From: CAZDKO01 sp964506075 [NCBI: uncultured bacterium]
GTDB taxonomy: Bacteria; CAZDME01; JAYEMH01
Direction of reading: 5' to 3'
Assembly: GCA_964506075.1 (NCBI GenBank)
Contig: CAZDKO010000001.1
Coordinates: 1 to 64,000, forward strand
Length of the DNA stretch: 64,000 nucleotides
Below, piece by piece: positions 42,514 through 50,133 of the stretch. Every line of letters begins with the position of its first letter. Position 1 is the first letter of the stretch. Both the position numbers and the translations under genes were made by a program. The notes beneath the pieces were generated by a model. That model had not been told where the DNA came from. It searched no databases and saw only the letters and a list, made by a program, of their open reading frames with translations.

Positions 42514-43881
42514 ATGCGAAACAACACAATTTCCCGGGTTCAATTAATTTTGCCCGAGATAAAAGAATTAATTGACCAGCAGAATCTCCAGGACTTAAAA
42601 GGCCTATGGGATGAATTTGAACCCGTGGAGATTGCTGAAATAGTAAAAAATCTTAAGTCTAAAGAGCGTCAGTTTTTATTTAATAACTGGAATGATAATT
42701 TTGCCGCTGATGTTTTTGAAAATCTGATTCGGTCTGTCCAGATTTCTCTTCTTAAATCTTTAAATCGTAACGAAAGCGCGAAAATTCTTAATAGACTTTC
42801 CTCGGATGAACGGGCCGACCTCTTCTCCACCTTACCTGAAGATATGGTCAAGGAATTCTTAAGCCTTATGGAGCAGGAAGAGGCGCGCGATGTCAGGGAA
42901 TTGATTACCTACGACAGTAATACTGCCGGCGGCCGGATGACTACGGAATTTGCCCGTTTATCTCCTGACGATACGGTTAGAGAATCTTTAGAAAAAATCC
43001 GGGCTCTGGCTAAAGATTTAGAGACCATCTATTATCTATATGTGCTGGATAAGGAAGAAAAAGTCATCGGTGTTCTCTCGTTAAAAGAGCTGGTAACAGC
43101 CGATCCGGATTCACCCGTATCTAAAATAATGCACCGGCACGTTATTTCTGTTCCGGTTTATATGGATCAAGAACAAGTCGCTCATAAAATTTCCTGGTAT
43201 GATTTTTTGGCTCTTCCGGTGGTAGATGATATGAGACGGATGAGAGGAATTATTACCGTGGATGACATACTTGATGTTATGGAAGATGAATCTACCGAAG
43301 ATATGTATCATTTAGGAGCGGTGACCAAACCGGTTGAAAATTATCTCCAGACCAATGTACTTTCTATCGCGCGTCACCGGATTAACTGGCTTTTATTTTT
43401 GGTGGTAGCCAGCTTATTCTCCGGTTTAATAATGGAAAAGAATGCTGCTCTTCTCGGGACAACCGTGACTTTAGCTTTTTTTATTCCTTTGCTTATGAAT
43501 TCGGGAGGCGGTGCCGGCACACAGGCAGCCACTGTTATTGTTAGAGGCTTAGCGACGGGAGACCTTAAACTTAGCGATATCTGGCGAATTATTCGTAAAG
43601 AATTATTAATCGGCGTATTAATAGGTACTATTATAGGGATTTTTGCGGCTCTCAGGGCTTTAATTTTTCAGCAGGACCCGTTGCTTGGTTTAACGGTGGC
43701 TTTAACTATGGTTATTATAATCTCCGTAGCGACTACAATCGGTTCTCTCCTGCCTTTATTTTTCAAGCGAATCGGGATTGACCCGGCTATTAGTTCCGGC
43801 CCCTTGATTAGTACGATTATTGATATTACCACTCTATTCATTTATTTTCATATTGCCGTATGGATTTTTAAACTGGGTTAA
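42514..43881 (+). CDS. mgtE: MgtE-family magnesium transporter
   Basis: A 455-aa protein. The N domain of helical repeats (about 1-125; FLSLMEQEEARDVRELI, YDSNTAGGRMTTEF) and a CBS pair (about 135-255; VSLKEL-type and VVDDMRRMRGIITVDDILDVMEDE) form the cytosolic magnesium sensor. Five membrane helices follow (about 285-453) with the family motif NSGGGAGTQAATVIVRGLA at the pore. It imports magnesium or cobalt and closes when cytosolic magnesium is high. apbE follows after 2 bp, which fits since ApbE needs magnesium. Confidence 0.95.
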   Translation: MRNNTISRVQLILPEIKELIDQQNLQDLKGLWDEFEPVEIAEIVKNLKSKERQFLFNNWNDNFAADVFENLIRSVQISLLKSLNRNESAKILNRLSSDERADLFSTLPEDMVKEFLSLMEQEEARDVRELITYDSNTAGGRMTTEFARLSPDDTVRESLEKIRALAKDLETIYYLYVLDKEEKVIGVLSLKELVTADPDSPVSKIMHRHVISVPVYMDQEQVAHKISWYDFLALPVVDDMRRMRGIITVDDILDVMEDESTEDMYHLGAVTKPVENYLQTNVLSIARHRINWLLFLVVASLFSGLIMEKNAALLGTTVTLAFFIPLLMNSGGGAGTQAATVIVRGLATGDLKLSDIWRIIRKELLIGVLIGTIIGIFAALRALIFQQDPLLGLTVALTMVIIISVATTIGSLLPLFFKRIGIDPAISSGPLISTIIDITTLFIYFHIAVWIFKLG

Positions 43882-43883
43882 AT

Positions 43884-44957
43884 ATGAAAAATCAAAAGCT
43901 ATCTCCCGCTAAAATAATCGCTTTAACGGTAATTATTCTGGTTTTAATTTTATATTTCTCGCGACTCTTTTTAGAACCGAAGGTGATTAAAAAAAGCCGG
44001 GTTCTAATGGGAACAATAGTTAATATCATTATATTTGATAGAGATTTAAAAAAAGGAGAGGTAGCTTCTGAACTGGCCTTCCAGGAAATGAAACGGGTAG
44101 AGCGGATGCTCTCTATAAAAGATGAATATAGTGAACTTTCAAGATTAAACCAGAATGAAGATTTAAAGTTTCACCGGGTAAATCCGGAGATTATTTTTTT
44201 ACTGAAAGAAAGCCGGAGAATCTCGCGTTTAAGTAAAGGGAAATTCAGTATTTGCGTCGGGCCGCTGGTTAATTTATGGGAAGAAAAACTGGGCGAGGGG
44301 CAGATCCCTACGGAAAAAGAAATAAAAAAAATTTTACCCCTGGTAGATTATAGGAACATAGAGATAAATGAACGGAACAATATGGTCAGGTTCAGGAAAA
44401 AAGGAGTAAAGATTAACCTGGCCGCTATTGCCAAAGGTTATGCCGTTGACCAGGCGGCAAAAACACTGAGGAAAAGCGGTATTAAAAATTATCTGGTGGA
44501 AGCCGGAGGGGATTTATTTGCCTCGGGTAAAGGAAGTAATGGAAAAGACTGGCTGATTGGTGTAAAAAATCCCAGAGCAGCAAATATTCTTTTTGAATTT
44601 AGATGTACGGATAAAGGCGTAGCCACTTCAGGAGATTACGAACGTTTTAAAATAGTAAATGAAAAACGTTATCACCATTTGTTTGATCCATGGTCTGGTT
44701 TTCCGGCGGAAAAAGTTATCAGCGTGACGATTATCGCTCCCAGTGCCATGACGGCTGACGCTTTAGCTACGGCGGTTTTTATTTCAGGAGAAAAAGACGG
44801 CCTGAAATTAATTGAAAAAACTAAAGGTGTCCACGGTATGATTATTGCGGAAAAAGACGAAAAAATAAAAATTTCCATGTCCAAAGGTTTCAAAAAATAT
44901 TTTAAAATTAAAACCCGCCAAAAATTTTTTAAAAATGTTATTTTTTCCCGTCGGTGA
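43884..44957 (+). CDS. apbE: FAD:protein FMN transferase (ApbE family)
   Basis: A 357-aa protein with an N-terminal membrane anchor (residues about 13-30), facing the periplasm. Motifs: VLMGTIVNIIIF, INLAAIAKGYAVDQA, VEAGGDLF, HHLFDPWSGFPA (metal/FAD site) and TADALATAVF. It flavinylates targets such as Rnf or Nqr subunits with FMN; no target gene is in the window. It has no lipobox, so it is anchored by the helix and not by lipid. The C-terminus is extended and basic (KYFKIKTRQKFFKNVIFSRR). Confidence 0.94.
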   Translation: MKNQKLSPAKIIALTVIILVLILYFSRLFLEPKVIKKSRVLMGTIVNIIIFDRDLKKGEVASELAFQEMKRVERMLSIKDEYSELSRLNQNEDLKFHRVNPEIIFLLKESRRISRLSKGKFSICVGPLVNLWEEKLGEGQIPTEKEIKKILPLVDYRNIEINERNNMVRFRKKGVKINLAAIAKGYAVDQAAKTLRKSGIKNYLVEAGGDLFASGKGSNGKDWLIGVKNPRAANILFEFRCTDKGVATSGDYERFKIVNEKRYHHLFDPWSGFPAEKVISVTIIAPSAMTADALATAVFISGEKDGLKLIEKTKGVHGMIIAEKDEKIKISMSKGFKKYFKIKTRQKFFKNVIFSRR

Positions 44958-45020
44958 TTAAAACAGCCGTTAATTTAAAATAAAAAAACAAAAAAATTTT
45001 CCAAAAATCACATTTTCTTC

Positions 45021-45050
45021 TTGACAAGGAAACTTGTTTCGTTATATATT
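45021..45050 (+). promoter_or_regulatory. Promoter with inverted-repeat operator for the Lys-rich peptide gene
   Basis: TTGACA (45021-45026), an 18-bp spacer and TATATT (45045-45050). Inside the spacer lies a perfect inverted repeat GAAAC-TT-GTTTC (45029-45040), placed where a repressor would block RNA polymerase. Confidence 0.7.
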
Positions 45051-45088
45051 TAATTAAGATGTTGTTTAATAACGAAGGAGGGGATAAA

Positions 45089-45139
45089 ATGGCGAAGAAA
45101 AAGAAAGCGAAAAAAGCCGCAAAGAAAAAGAAAAAATAA
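45089..45139 (+). CDS. Lysine/alanine-rich 16-aa basic peptide
   Basis: A 16-codon frame, MAKKKKAKKAAKKKKK. It is preceded by a near-perfect ribosome-binding site (GAAGGAGGGG) and a strong promoter, and followed by an intrinsic terminator, so it forms a complete tiny transcription unit. The composition resembles the tail of histone H1-like or lysine-rich nucleoid proteins, suggesting nucleic-acid binding. It may instead be a short leader of a small RNA. Function unknown. Confidence 0.6.
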   Translation: MAKKKKAKKAAKKKKK

Positions 45140-45173
45140 ATTTTAAATTTTAGATTGTTAGTTCTAAATGGTT

Positions 45174-45204
45174 AAAAGCAGGAGCGTAAGCTCCTGCTTT
45201 TGCT
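45174..45204 (+). terminator. Rho-independent terminator after the Lys-rich peptide
   Basis: AAAAGCAGGAGC (45174-45185), loop GTAA, GCTCCTGCTTTT (45190-45201): a perfect 12-bp stem with a short T-run. The symmetric A and T ends would let it work on either strand. Confidence 0.85.
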
Positions 45205-45238
45205 ATGATGTCGCATCTTGCGGTAAAAGGGGGATTAA

Positions 45239-45376
45239 ATGTATAATAAGAAATTTTTGATTTTCGCAATTATTTTATTTTTTCTGGCTGGAATTAATTA
45301 CGGGTGTTCAAAAAAAGAGAAAGGGCAGGAAGAAGAAAAAACAACTTATGATTTCGTCATCTGGGGAGAGAAGTAA
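45239..45376 (+). CDS. Small lipoprotein-like exported peptide, 45 aa
   Basis: A 45-aa peptide with a basic start (MYNKK), a hydrophobic stretch (FLIFAIILFFLAGI) and a Cys at residue 23 in NYGC, followed by a charged tail (KKEKGQEEEK) and DFVIWGEK. The lipobox is imperfect (Asn at -3) but Gly precedes Cys. GGGGG lies 5 nt before the ATG. Probably a tiny lipoprotein; function unknown. Confidence 0.6.
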   Translation: MYNKKFLIFAIILFFLAGINYGCSKKEKGQEEEKTTYDFVIWGEK

Positions 45377-45441
45377 CCCCAAGTTATTAATAAAAGATAT
45401 TTAAGCTATATCAATTTGCATAACTTGTAAGTGAGGATACA

Positions 45442-45525
45442 ATGCCAAAACCGAGAAGAAAAGGGAAATTGCGCTGGCGTTCTAAAAAAGCCAATAAGAG
45501 GCGCAGTCCAACCCGGGGCCGGTAG
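45442..45525 (+). CDS. Arg/Lys-rich 27-aa basic peptide
   Basis: A 27-codon frame beginning MPKPRRKGKLRWRSKKANK and ending RRSPTRGR. Sixteen or so of 27 residues are basic, with one Trp. GTGAGGA lies 7-8 nt before the ATG. The character is that of a small ribosomal or RNA-binding protein (compare bTHX or L34 in general composition), but no family is recognised. It follows the lipoprotein-like gene by 65 bp. Confidence 0.6.
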   Translation: MPKPRRKGKLRWRSKKANKRRSPTRGR

Positions 45526-45570
45526 TTTTAGAGTGCTAACGGGAAAGACTGATTCCTGATAAAAATTTTG

Positions 45571-45600
45571 TTGACAATATAGCGCATTTGAGGATATATT
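45571..45600 (+). promoter_or_regulatory. Promoter for the 88-aa orphan gene
   Basis: TTGACA (45571-45576), 18-bp spacer, TATATT (45595-45600). The leader to the start codon is about 80 nt and contains alternating TATA/CATA words that can fold weakly. Confidence 0.68.
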
Positions 45601-45688
45601 ATTATATATAATATATAGGACTCATTCCCATATTATATGTGGATACATGCTTATATAGTATGTACCGGTTAATATAGGAGGAGAAAAG

Positions 45689-45955
45689 ATGATCAGGAAC
45701 AGGGAAGAGGAAAAAGTACCGGTTACTGCTCCGCTTAAGATTTTAGAATATCGGACTTTAAGTAAAGGTTTTGGCTGGTGGTCAGCGGTTGTTTTACTTG
45801 AATCATGGGGAAGAAAACAACTTTGTTTTTATCTCTGGCAAAAAAAAGGTAATAAATGGGCCAGGAAACAAAAGTTCACCATCCAGAATCAGGAGCAATG
45901 GGAATATTTATCTGATTGCGTGGAAGAGTTAATTCCCAAACTCAGTGCTGAATAA
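45689..45955 (+). CDS. Uncharacterised 88-aa protein
   Basis: An 88-aa soluble protein rich in Trp and Lys. The middle (LSKGFGWWSAVVLLESWGRKQLCFYLWQ) reads as a beta hairpin pair, then KKGNKWARKQKFTIQNQEQW and a helical end (CVEELIPKLSAE). AGGAGG lies 7 nt before the ATG and a clear promoter lies upstream. It is not recognised; the size and pattern would suit a small nucleic-acid or partner-binding protein. No signal peptide or membrane segment. Confidence 0.7.
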   Translation: MIRNREEEKVPVTAPLKILEYRTLSKGFGWWSAVVLLESWGRKQLCFYLWQKKGNKWARKQKFTIQNQEQWEYLSDCVEELIPKLSAE

Positions 45956-45983
45956 AAAAATTTAAAAAAATTAAATTTAATAC

Positions 45984-46012
45984 TTGACATAAAGAGCAAT
46001 ATTTTGTATAAA
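45984..46012 (+). promoter_or_regulatory. Sigma-70-type promoter for speD
   Basis: TTGACA (45984-45989), 17-bp spacer, TATAAA (46007-46012). The start codon is about 55 nt downstream. Confidence 0.75.
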
Positions 46013-46066
46013 TATACAAACCTAAATTTTTAGGGGGTGAAAAGAAAACCCATAGGAGGTAGATGG

Positions 46067-46492
46067 TTGAAAAGTCTGGGGAGACATGTGTTGCTGGAAC
46101 TTTTTGACTGTGACGGTAAAATACTTAATAGTGAGAGTAAGGTGAGAGTTATTCTCCGGCGGTCGGCTGAAATTGCCAAGGCGAACATTGTCGGAGATTT
46201 TTTTCATCAATTCAATCCTTACGGAATAAGCGGGATAATAGTCATATCTGAATCTCATTTCTCAATTCACACCTGGCCGGAGTATAATTACGCGGCCGTT
46301 GATTTATTCAGCTGTGACGACTCATTAAAGATAAAAAGCGCTATTGATTATATCAAAGAAAGTTTTAAAGCGCAGAAGACCACAATTTTAGAATTAAAAA
46401 GGGGCGTATTGAATTTGCCCCCTGACAAAATAGAGTATAAACCTAAGTTTATTACGCAGCCTTACCGTTTGGAAGAAGTTAAGATACTCTGA
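46067..46492 (+). CDS. speD: S-adenosylmethionine decarboxylase proenzyme
   Basis: A 141-aa class 1B SAM decarboxylase, which self-cleaves and provides the aminopropyl donor for spermidine. With the TTG start at 46067 the protein begins MKSLGRHVLLEL, and the cleavage pair is E62-S63 in ISESHFSIH, with H68 and C83 at the positions known from the Thermotoga enzyme. AGGAGGT (46054-46060) is 6 nt before this TTG; an in-frame GTG at 46037 would place that site inside the gene, so it is rejected. A perfect terminator follows. Spermidine synthase is not in the window. Confidence 0.95.
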   Translation: MKSLGRHVLLELFDCDGKILNSESKVRVILRRSAEIAKANIVGDFFHQFNPYGISGIIVISESHFSIHTWPEYNYAAVDLFSCDDSLKIKSAIDYIKESFKAQKTTILELKRGVLNLPPDKIEYKPKFITQPYRLEEVKIL

Positions 46493-46518
46493 ATTTAAAT
46501 AGAATAAGGAAATTAAAG

Positions 46519-46553
46519 AGAGGAGCAAGCCGTAGCGGCTCCTCTTTTTTTTT
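46519..46553 (+). terminator. Rho-independent terminator after speD
   Basis: AGAGGAGC (46519-46526) and GCTCCTCT (46538-46545) form the stem, followed by a run of nine T. Confidence 0.9.
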
Positions 46554-46562
46554 AATATGGGG

Positions 46563-46590
46563 TTGACTCCAATTTTTTTTGGCGTATAAT
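46563..46590 (+). promoter_or_regulatory. Promoter for tRNA-Val
   Basis: TTGACT (46563-46568), 16-bp spacer, TATAAT (46585-46590), 14 bp before the mature tRNA 5' end. Confidence 0.75.
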
Positions 46591-46604
46591 ATATTTGTTA
46601 TTAT

Positions 46605-46681
46605 GGACGATTAGCTCAGCTGGATAGAGCACTGTCTTCACACGGCAGGGGTCGCTGGTTCGAGCCCAGCATCGTCCACCA
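46605..46681 (+). tRNA. tRNA-Val (anticodon CAC), CCA encoded
   Basis: A 77-nt cloverleaf. Acceptor stem GGACGAT/ATCGTCC, D-arm GCTC-GAGC, anticodon stem CTGTC/GGCAG with loop TTCACAC giving anticodon CAC (46639-46641), T-arm with GGTTCGAGCC, and encoded CCA. It reads valine codon GTG. It marks the point where all genes switch to the minus strand. Confidence 0.95.
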
Positions 46682-46769
46682 ACCTGGCAGATAGCAAAGG
46701 GCAAATAGCTAATGGTTTATAATTAATAATTCTGGCGATTAGCCGTGTGCCACTTGTTCAAAAAGGCGG

Positions 46770-48482
46770 TTACTTATTGAGGTATTTTTTGATTTGTTCC
46801 AGGCTGTTCCGGGCGTCAAGGGCTTCCGGGGAAGAAGGATTAATCTCTATTACTTTCTTCCAGAGCGGGATAGCTCGTTCTAAATCGCCTTTATTGGCGT
46901 AAAGCATCCCGAGATTAAGATACCCTTTTAAATATTGAGGGTCAATTTTTATAGATTCCTGGTATTCTGCTTCAGCTTCTTTCCATTTTCCTTCCTGAGC
47001 ATAAAAAAGCCCTAAAAGACAATAAGCCTCGGTAAGACCCGGGTCAGATATCTTGGCCCGGCGGGCACATTCTTCCCCTTCTTTTAATCTTCCTTTCACC
47101 CAGTAGACCGCTCCCAGATTAACCAGGGCTTTAGCGTGGTCAGGTTGTAACTTAAGAAGGTTTCTAAAAGCTTTTTCTGCTTCTTCGTAGCTTCCTTCTC
47201 TTAAATAAATAGTGCCTAAATTATACCAGACCAGGACTACCTCAGGATTATATTTCAAAATTTTTTGATACAGTTTAACCTCATTTTGCCATTGAAGGTT
47301 TTGTGTTACGGTGAGAGAGGCATAGTAGATAAAAAAAGGCATAAAGACAAAAATTAAAAATTTTTTCCGGTTGACCGCTTTTTCAATTATCCGGCCCAGG
47401 AGGGCCAGGAAGCCGATTGAAGGAATATATAACCAGTGCTCTGCTATCAAAGCATTAAGGCGCAATATATTCAAGAAAGGAAGGAGAAAGATAAAAAACC
47501 AGAAAGAGAAGAAGAAAGTAAATCGAGATTTATGATAGCTCTTAATTGCCGCCCAGATAATTATAACCAGTAGGAAAGAAAAAATAATAAAGGCCGGGTC
47601 AAGAAACGATTTAACCAGATGATATCCTCTGGCCATTTTAAGTTCCTGGGGGAATATGAGCAGGCCTAAATAAGAGAATAATATCTTTATTGAAGTAGCC
47701 AGTCTCAAGAAATAATCGCGGTTAAAATGGAAAGCCAGGTTAGTTTCGGTAAATTTAAGAAAATGAAAACGGAAATAAATGTATCCTAAAGCGGTGATAA
47801 AAAAAGGGGCCGGTTTTATTAAATTCCCCCCCTTTGAGGATTTTTCTCTAACGACGGGATTTATTTCCGTCTTCTCTTTGGCGAAACTTAATTCATACAG
47901 CAGCAGGATGAAAGGGAAAATCAAGGCCAATTCTTTAGAGAGCAGGGCACCCGTAAAGAATAACACGGAGCAGATGTAGCTAGAATTTGAATTTTTGCGG
48001 TAAGCAAGCAAAGAGAGCAGGATAAAAATAGTTACCAGGCTATCGGCTCTCCCGGCAATATAACTGACCGCTTCGGTATGTATCGGATGGATAGCAAAGA
48101 GTAACCCCGCCCAAAGCGCCGTCAGGTGTTTTTCTCCTATTTCAAGAACAAGAAAATAAACCAGGATAGAGGCCAGTAAATGAAGTATGAGATTGGTCAG
48201 GTGGTATCCCGCCGCCTTAAAATGCCAGATGTGATAATCCAGAAGCAGGGTCAGCGTCTGCAAGGGGCGGTAGAAAGTACTTGCCTCTCCGGTAGTGTAA
48301 AAAAGATGATGAGTGAAAATATCCGGAATGAATTTCCAGTTTTGAATGAGCAGGTTTTTTTCTATTAATAAATGGTCATCCCACACAAATGGATTTTTTA
48401 GGGTATTAGAATATAAGGCGATACAGGAGACGCTGATTAAGAATAACGCCAGGATAGTATTTTTATTCATTGGCTGTTTCAC
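46770..48482 (-). CDS. TMTC-like membrane protein with C-terminal TPR repeats (copy 3 of 3)
   Basis: A 570-aa protein. About ten membrane helices (residues 1-410) start with a short loop after the first helix carrying the acidic pair in NPFVWDDHLLI and end with a YRPL segment in the loop, typical of GT-C-fold glycosyltransferases related to TMTC/O-mannosyltransferases. Residues about 420-565 are four to five TPR repeats (VLVWYNLGTIYLREGSYEEAEKAF is the first). It probably transfers a sugar to proteins or glycans at the periplasmic side; substrate unknown. Start overlaps the previous paralog by 20 bp. Confidence 0.82.
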   Translation of the reverse strand: MKQPMNKNTILALFLISVSCIALYSNTLKNPFVWDDHLLIEKNLLIQNWKFIPDIFTHHLFYTTGEASTFYRPLQTLTLLLDYHIWHFKAAGYHLTNLILHLLASILVYFLVLEIGEKHLTALWAGLLFAIHPIHTEAVSYIAGRADSLVTIFILLSLLAYRKNSNSSYICSVLFFTGALLSKELALIFPFILLLYELSFAKEKTEINPVVREKSSKGGNLIKPAPFFITALGYIYFRFHFLKFTETNLAFHFNRDYFLRLATSIKILFSYLGLLIFPQELKMARGYHLVKSFLDPAFIIFSFLLVIIIWAAIKSYHKSRFTFFFSFWFFIFLLPFLNILRLNALIAEHWLYIPSIGFLALLGRIIEKAVNRKKFLIFVFMPFFIYYASLTVTQNLQWQNEVKLYQKILKYNPEVVLVWYNLGTIYLREGSYEEAEKAFRNLLKLQPDHAKALVNLGAVYWVKGRLKEGEECARRAKISDPGLTEAYCLLGLFYAQEGKWKEAEAEYQESIKIDPQYLKGYLNLGMLYANKGDLERAIPLWKKVIEINPSSPEALDARNSLEQIKKYLNK

Positions 48483-50133
48483 TGAGCATCTTTTCCAGGT
48501 TATACTTAGCCTGTTCGTTTAGGGGATCTATGGATAAAACTTTATTCCATGTCTCTTCGGCTAAGGCTTTTTTACCTGTTTTTTCGTAATATATCCCCAG
48601 GTTATTTAATGTTCCCAGATGCAAAGGATTAACCGCCAGGGCTTTTTGGAAATATTGGTGGGCTAAATCACGCTCCCCGCTTAAAAAATAGAAAAGGCCC
48701 AGGTTATTCCAGGCGTCAAAATTAAGAGGGTCTAATTCGGTAGCTCGGCTAAAGCATTTTCTGGCTTCTTCTAATTGTTGATTACGGATATAAGCCACTC
48801 CAAGGCTATTATATGAATCGCTGTCATTGGGTCTTAAAGCCAGCACTTTTTGAAACTGTACGGCGGCCTGAGAGTTTAAACCTTCATCAAGTAAAATCTG
48901 CCCCAGAAGATAATTGGCCCGGAAAGAATTCGGAGCGGCATCCAGGGTATGCCGGCAGAATTTGACTTTATCTCCCCACTCAATGTTTCTTTTAATGGTG
49001 AAGCTGCTGTAGAATATAAGCAGTAAAAACAGGATGGAATAGAACGAAACTTCGCTTTTAGTCAGATTTTTTAATCCGGAAATTACCAGGACAAAAAACC
49101 CGATAGAGGCAAGATATACCCAGTGTTCGGCAATCAGGGTATCCAGTTTTATGATATTTAGCATTGGAAGCAGAAGAACGAAAAACCAGCCGGTAAAGAA
49201 AAAAGTTATTCTGGAACGTTTATAAGTGAGAAACATTAAATAGATAATAACGGCTAACCCCAGAAGAGGTAAAATAAAGGAATAATCCAGGAAAGATTGA
49301 GGCGGCATTAAACGGCGCTCTACATGGAGATTAACCGGGTAAAGAAGGAGTTGCAGGTAAATAAAGATAACCTTGCCGATACTGAAGAGGCGCGGTAAAA
49401 AATTATATACTGAATATTCTAAAACTTTATAGCCGGAAAATTCTAAAAGGTAAGCACGTAAGTAGATATAAAGGGCATCTGTAGCTATAAAGGGGAGGTA
49501 TCTTGTAAGCCGGAAAACGTCTTTGAATTTATCCCTCCGGAAAGTAAAATCATAAAAAATCAGTAATAACGGGAAAATAAGGGCGTATTCTTTACAAAAA
49601 AGAGAAGGGATGAAAGAGATTATAGAAAGAAGGTAGAAAGACCTAATGTAGCACAGAAAGGCTAAAAGCAGAAAGACACCGACTAATAAATCTGCCCGTC
49701 CGGAGATATAAGTGACGGCCTGGGTATGAACAGCGTGAATTACAAAAAGGAGACTGCTGGCTAAAGATACGGCGTAATTTTTAGTAATGGTTTTAATTAT
49801 AAGAAACATTAATACGGCGTTAGCAACGTGCAGGAAAACATTGGTCAAATGGTAACCCAAAGTGTCCAGTGTCCAGAACTGAAAATCCAGAAGATAAGTT
49901 AGTTCCTGTAAAGGGCGGTAAAAAAATGTATTGGAGCGGTAAAAACGAAACAAAGGAGTAGTAAATATATTCACTAAATTCTGCCAGCTCCTGATATATG
50001 GATTCCTTACTATCAGTATTTCATCATCCCATATGAAAGGATTGGGAAAACTATAGGAGTAGACGGCAATCCCTAGCCCCAGAATGAGTAATACAGCTTT
50101 AAGGTTTCTGGCTTTCTCAGTCTGTGAGTTCAT
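48463..50133 (-). CDS. TMTC-like membrane protein with C-terminal TPR repeats (copy 2 of 3)
   Basis: A 556-aa paralog of its two neighbours: NPFIWDDEILIVRNPYI after the first helix, FFYRPLQELTYLLDFQFW, then ISGRADLLVG and a TLIAEHWVYLASIGF segment, shared almost word for word. About ten membrane helices and four TPR units from about residue 415 (SFRANYLLGQILLDEGLNSQAAVQF). Overlaps the neighbours by 20 and 17 bp, so the three are one operon. Pairwise divergence looks high, implying old duplication. Confidence 0.82.
   Translation of the reverse strand: MNSQTEKARNLKAVLLILGLGIAVYSYSFPNPFIWDDEILIVRNPYIRSWQNLVNIFTTPLFRFYRSNTFFYRPLQELTYLLDFQFWTLDTLGYHLTNVFLHVANAVLMFLIIKTITKNYAVSLASSLLFVIHAVHTQAVTYISGRADLLVGVFLLLAFLCYIRSFYLLSIISFIPSLFCKEYALIFPLLLIFYDFTFRRDKFKDVFRLTRYLPFIATDALYIYLRAYLLEFSGYKVLEYSVYNFLPRLFSIGKVIFIYLQLLLYPVNLHVERRLMPPQSFLDYSFILPLLGLAVIIYLMFLTYKRSRITFFFTGWFFVLLLPMLNIIKLDTLIAEHWVYLASIGFFVLVISGLKNLTKSEVSFYSILFLLLIFYSSFTIKRNIEWGDKVKFCRHTLDAAPNSFRANYLLGQILLDEGLNSQAAVQFQKVLALRPNDSDSYNSLGVAYIRNQQLEEARKCFSRATELDPLNFDAWNNLGLFYFLSGERDLAHQYFQKALAVNPLHLGTLNNLGIYYEKTGKKALAEETWNKVLSIDPLNEQAKYNLEKMLSETANE

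Noticed and set aside
46037-46066. Longer speD with GTG start at 46037
   Set aside because: The ribosome-binding site AGGAGGT at 46054-46060 would be inside the gene, and the TTG at 46067 gives the family numbering (S63, H68, C83).
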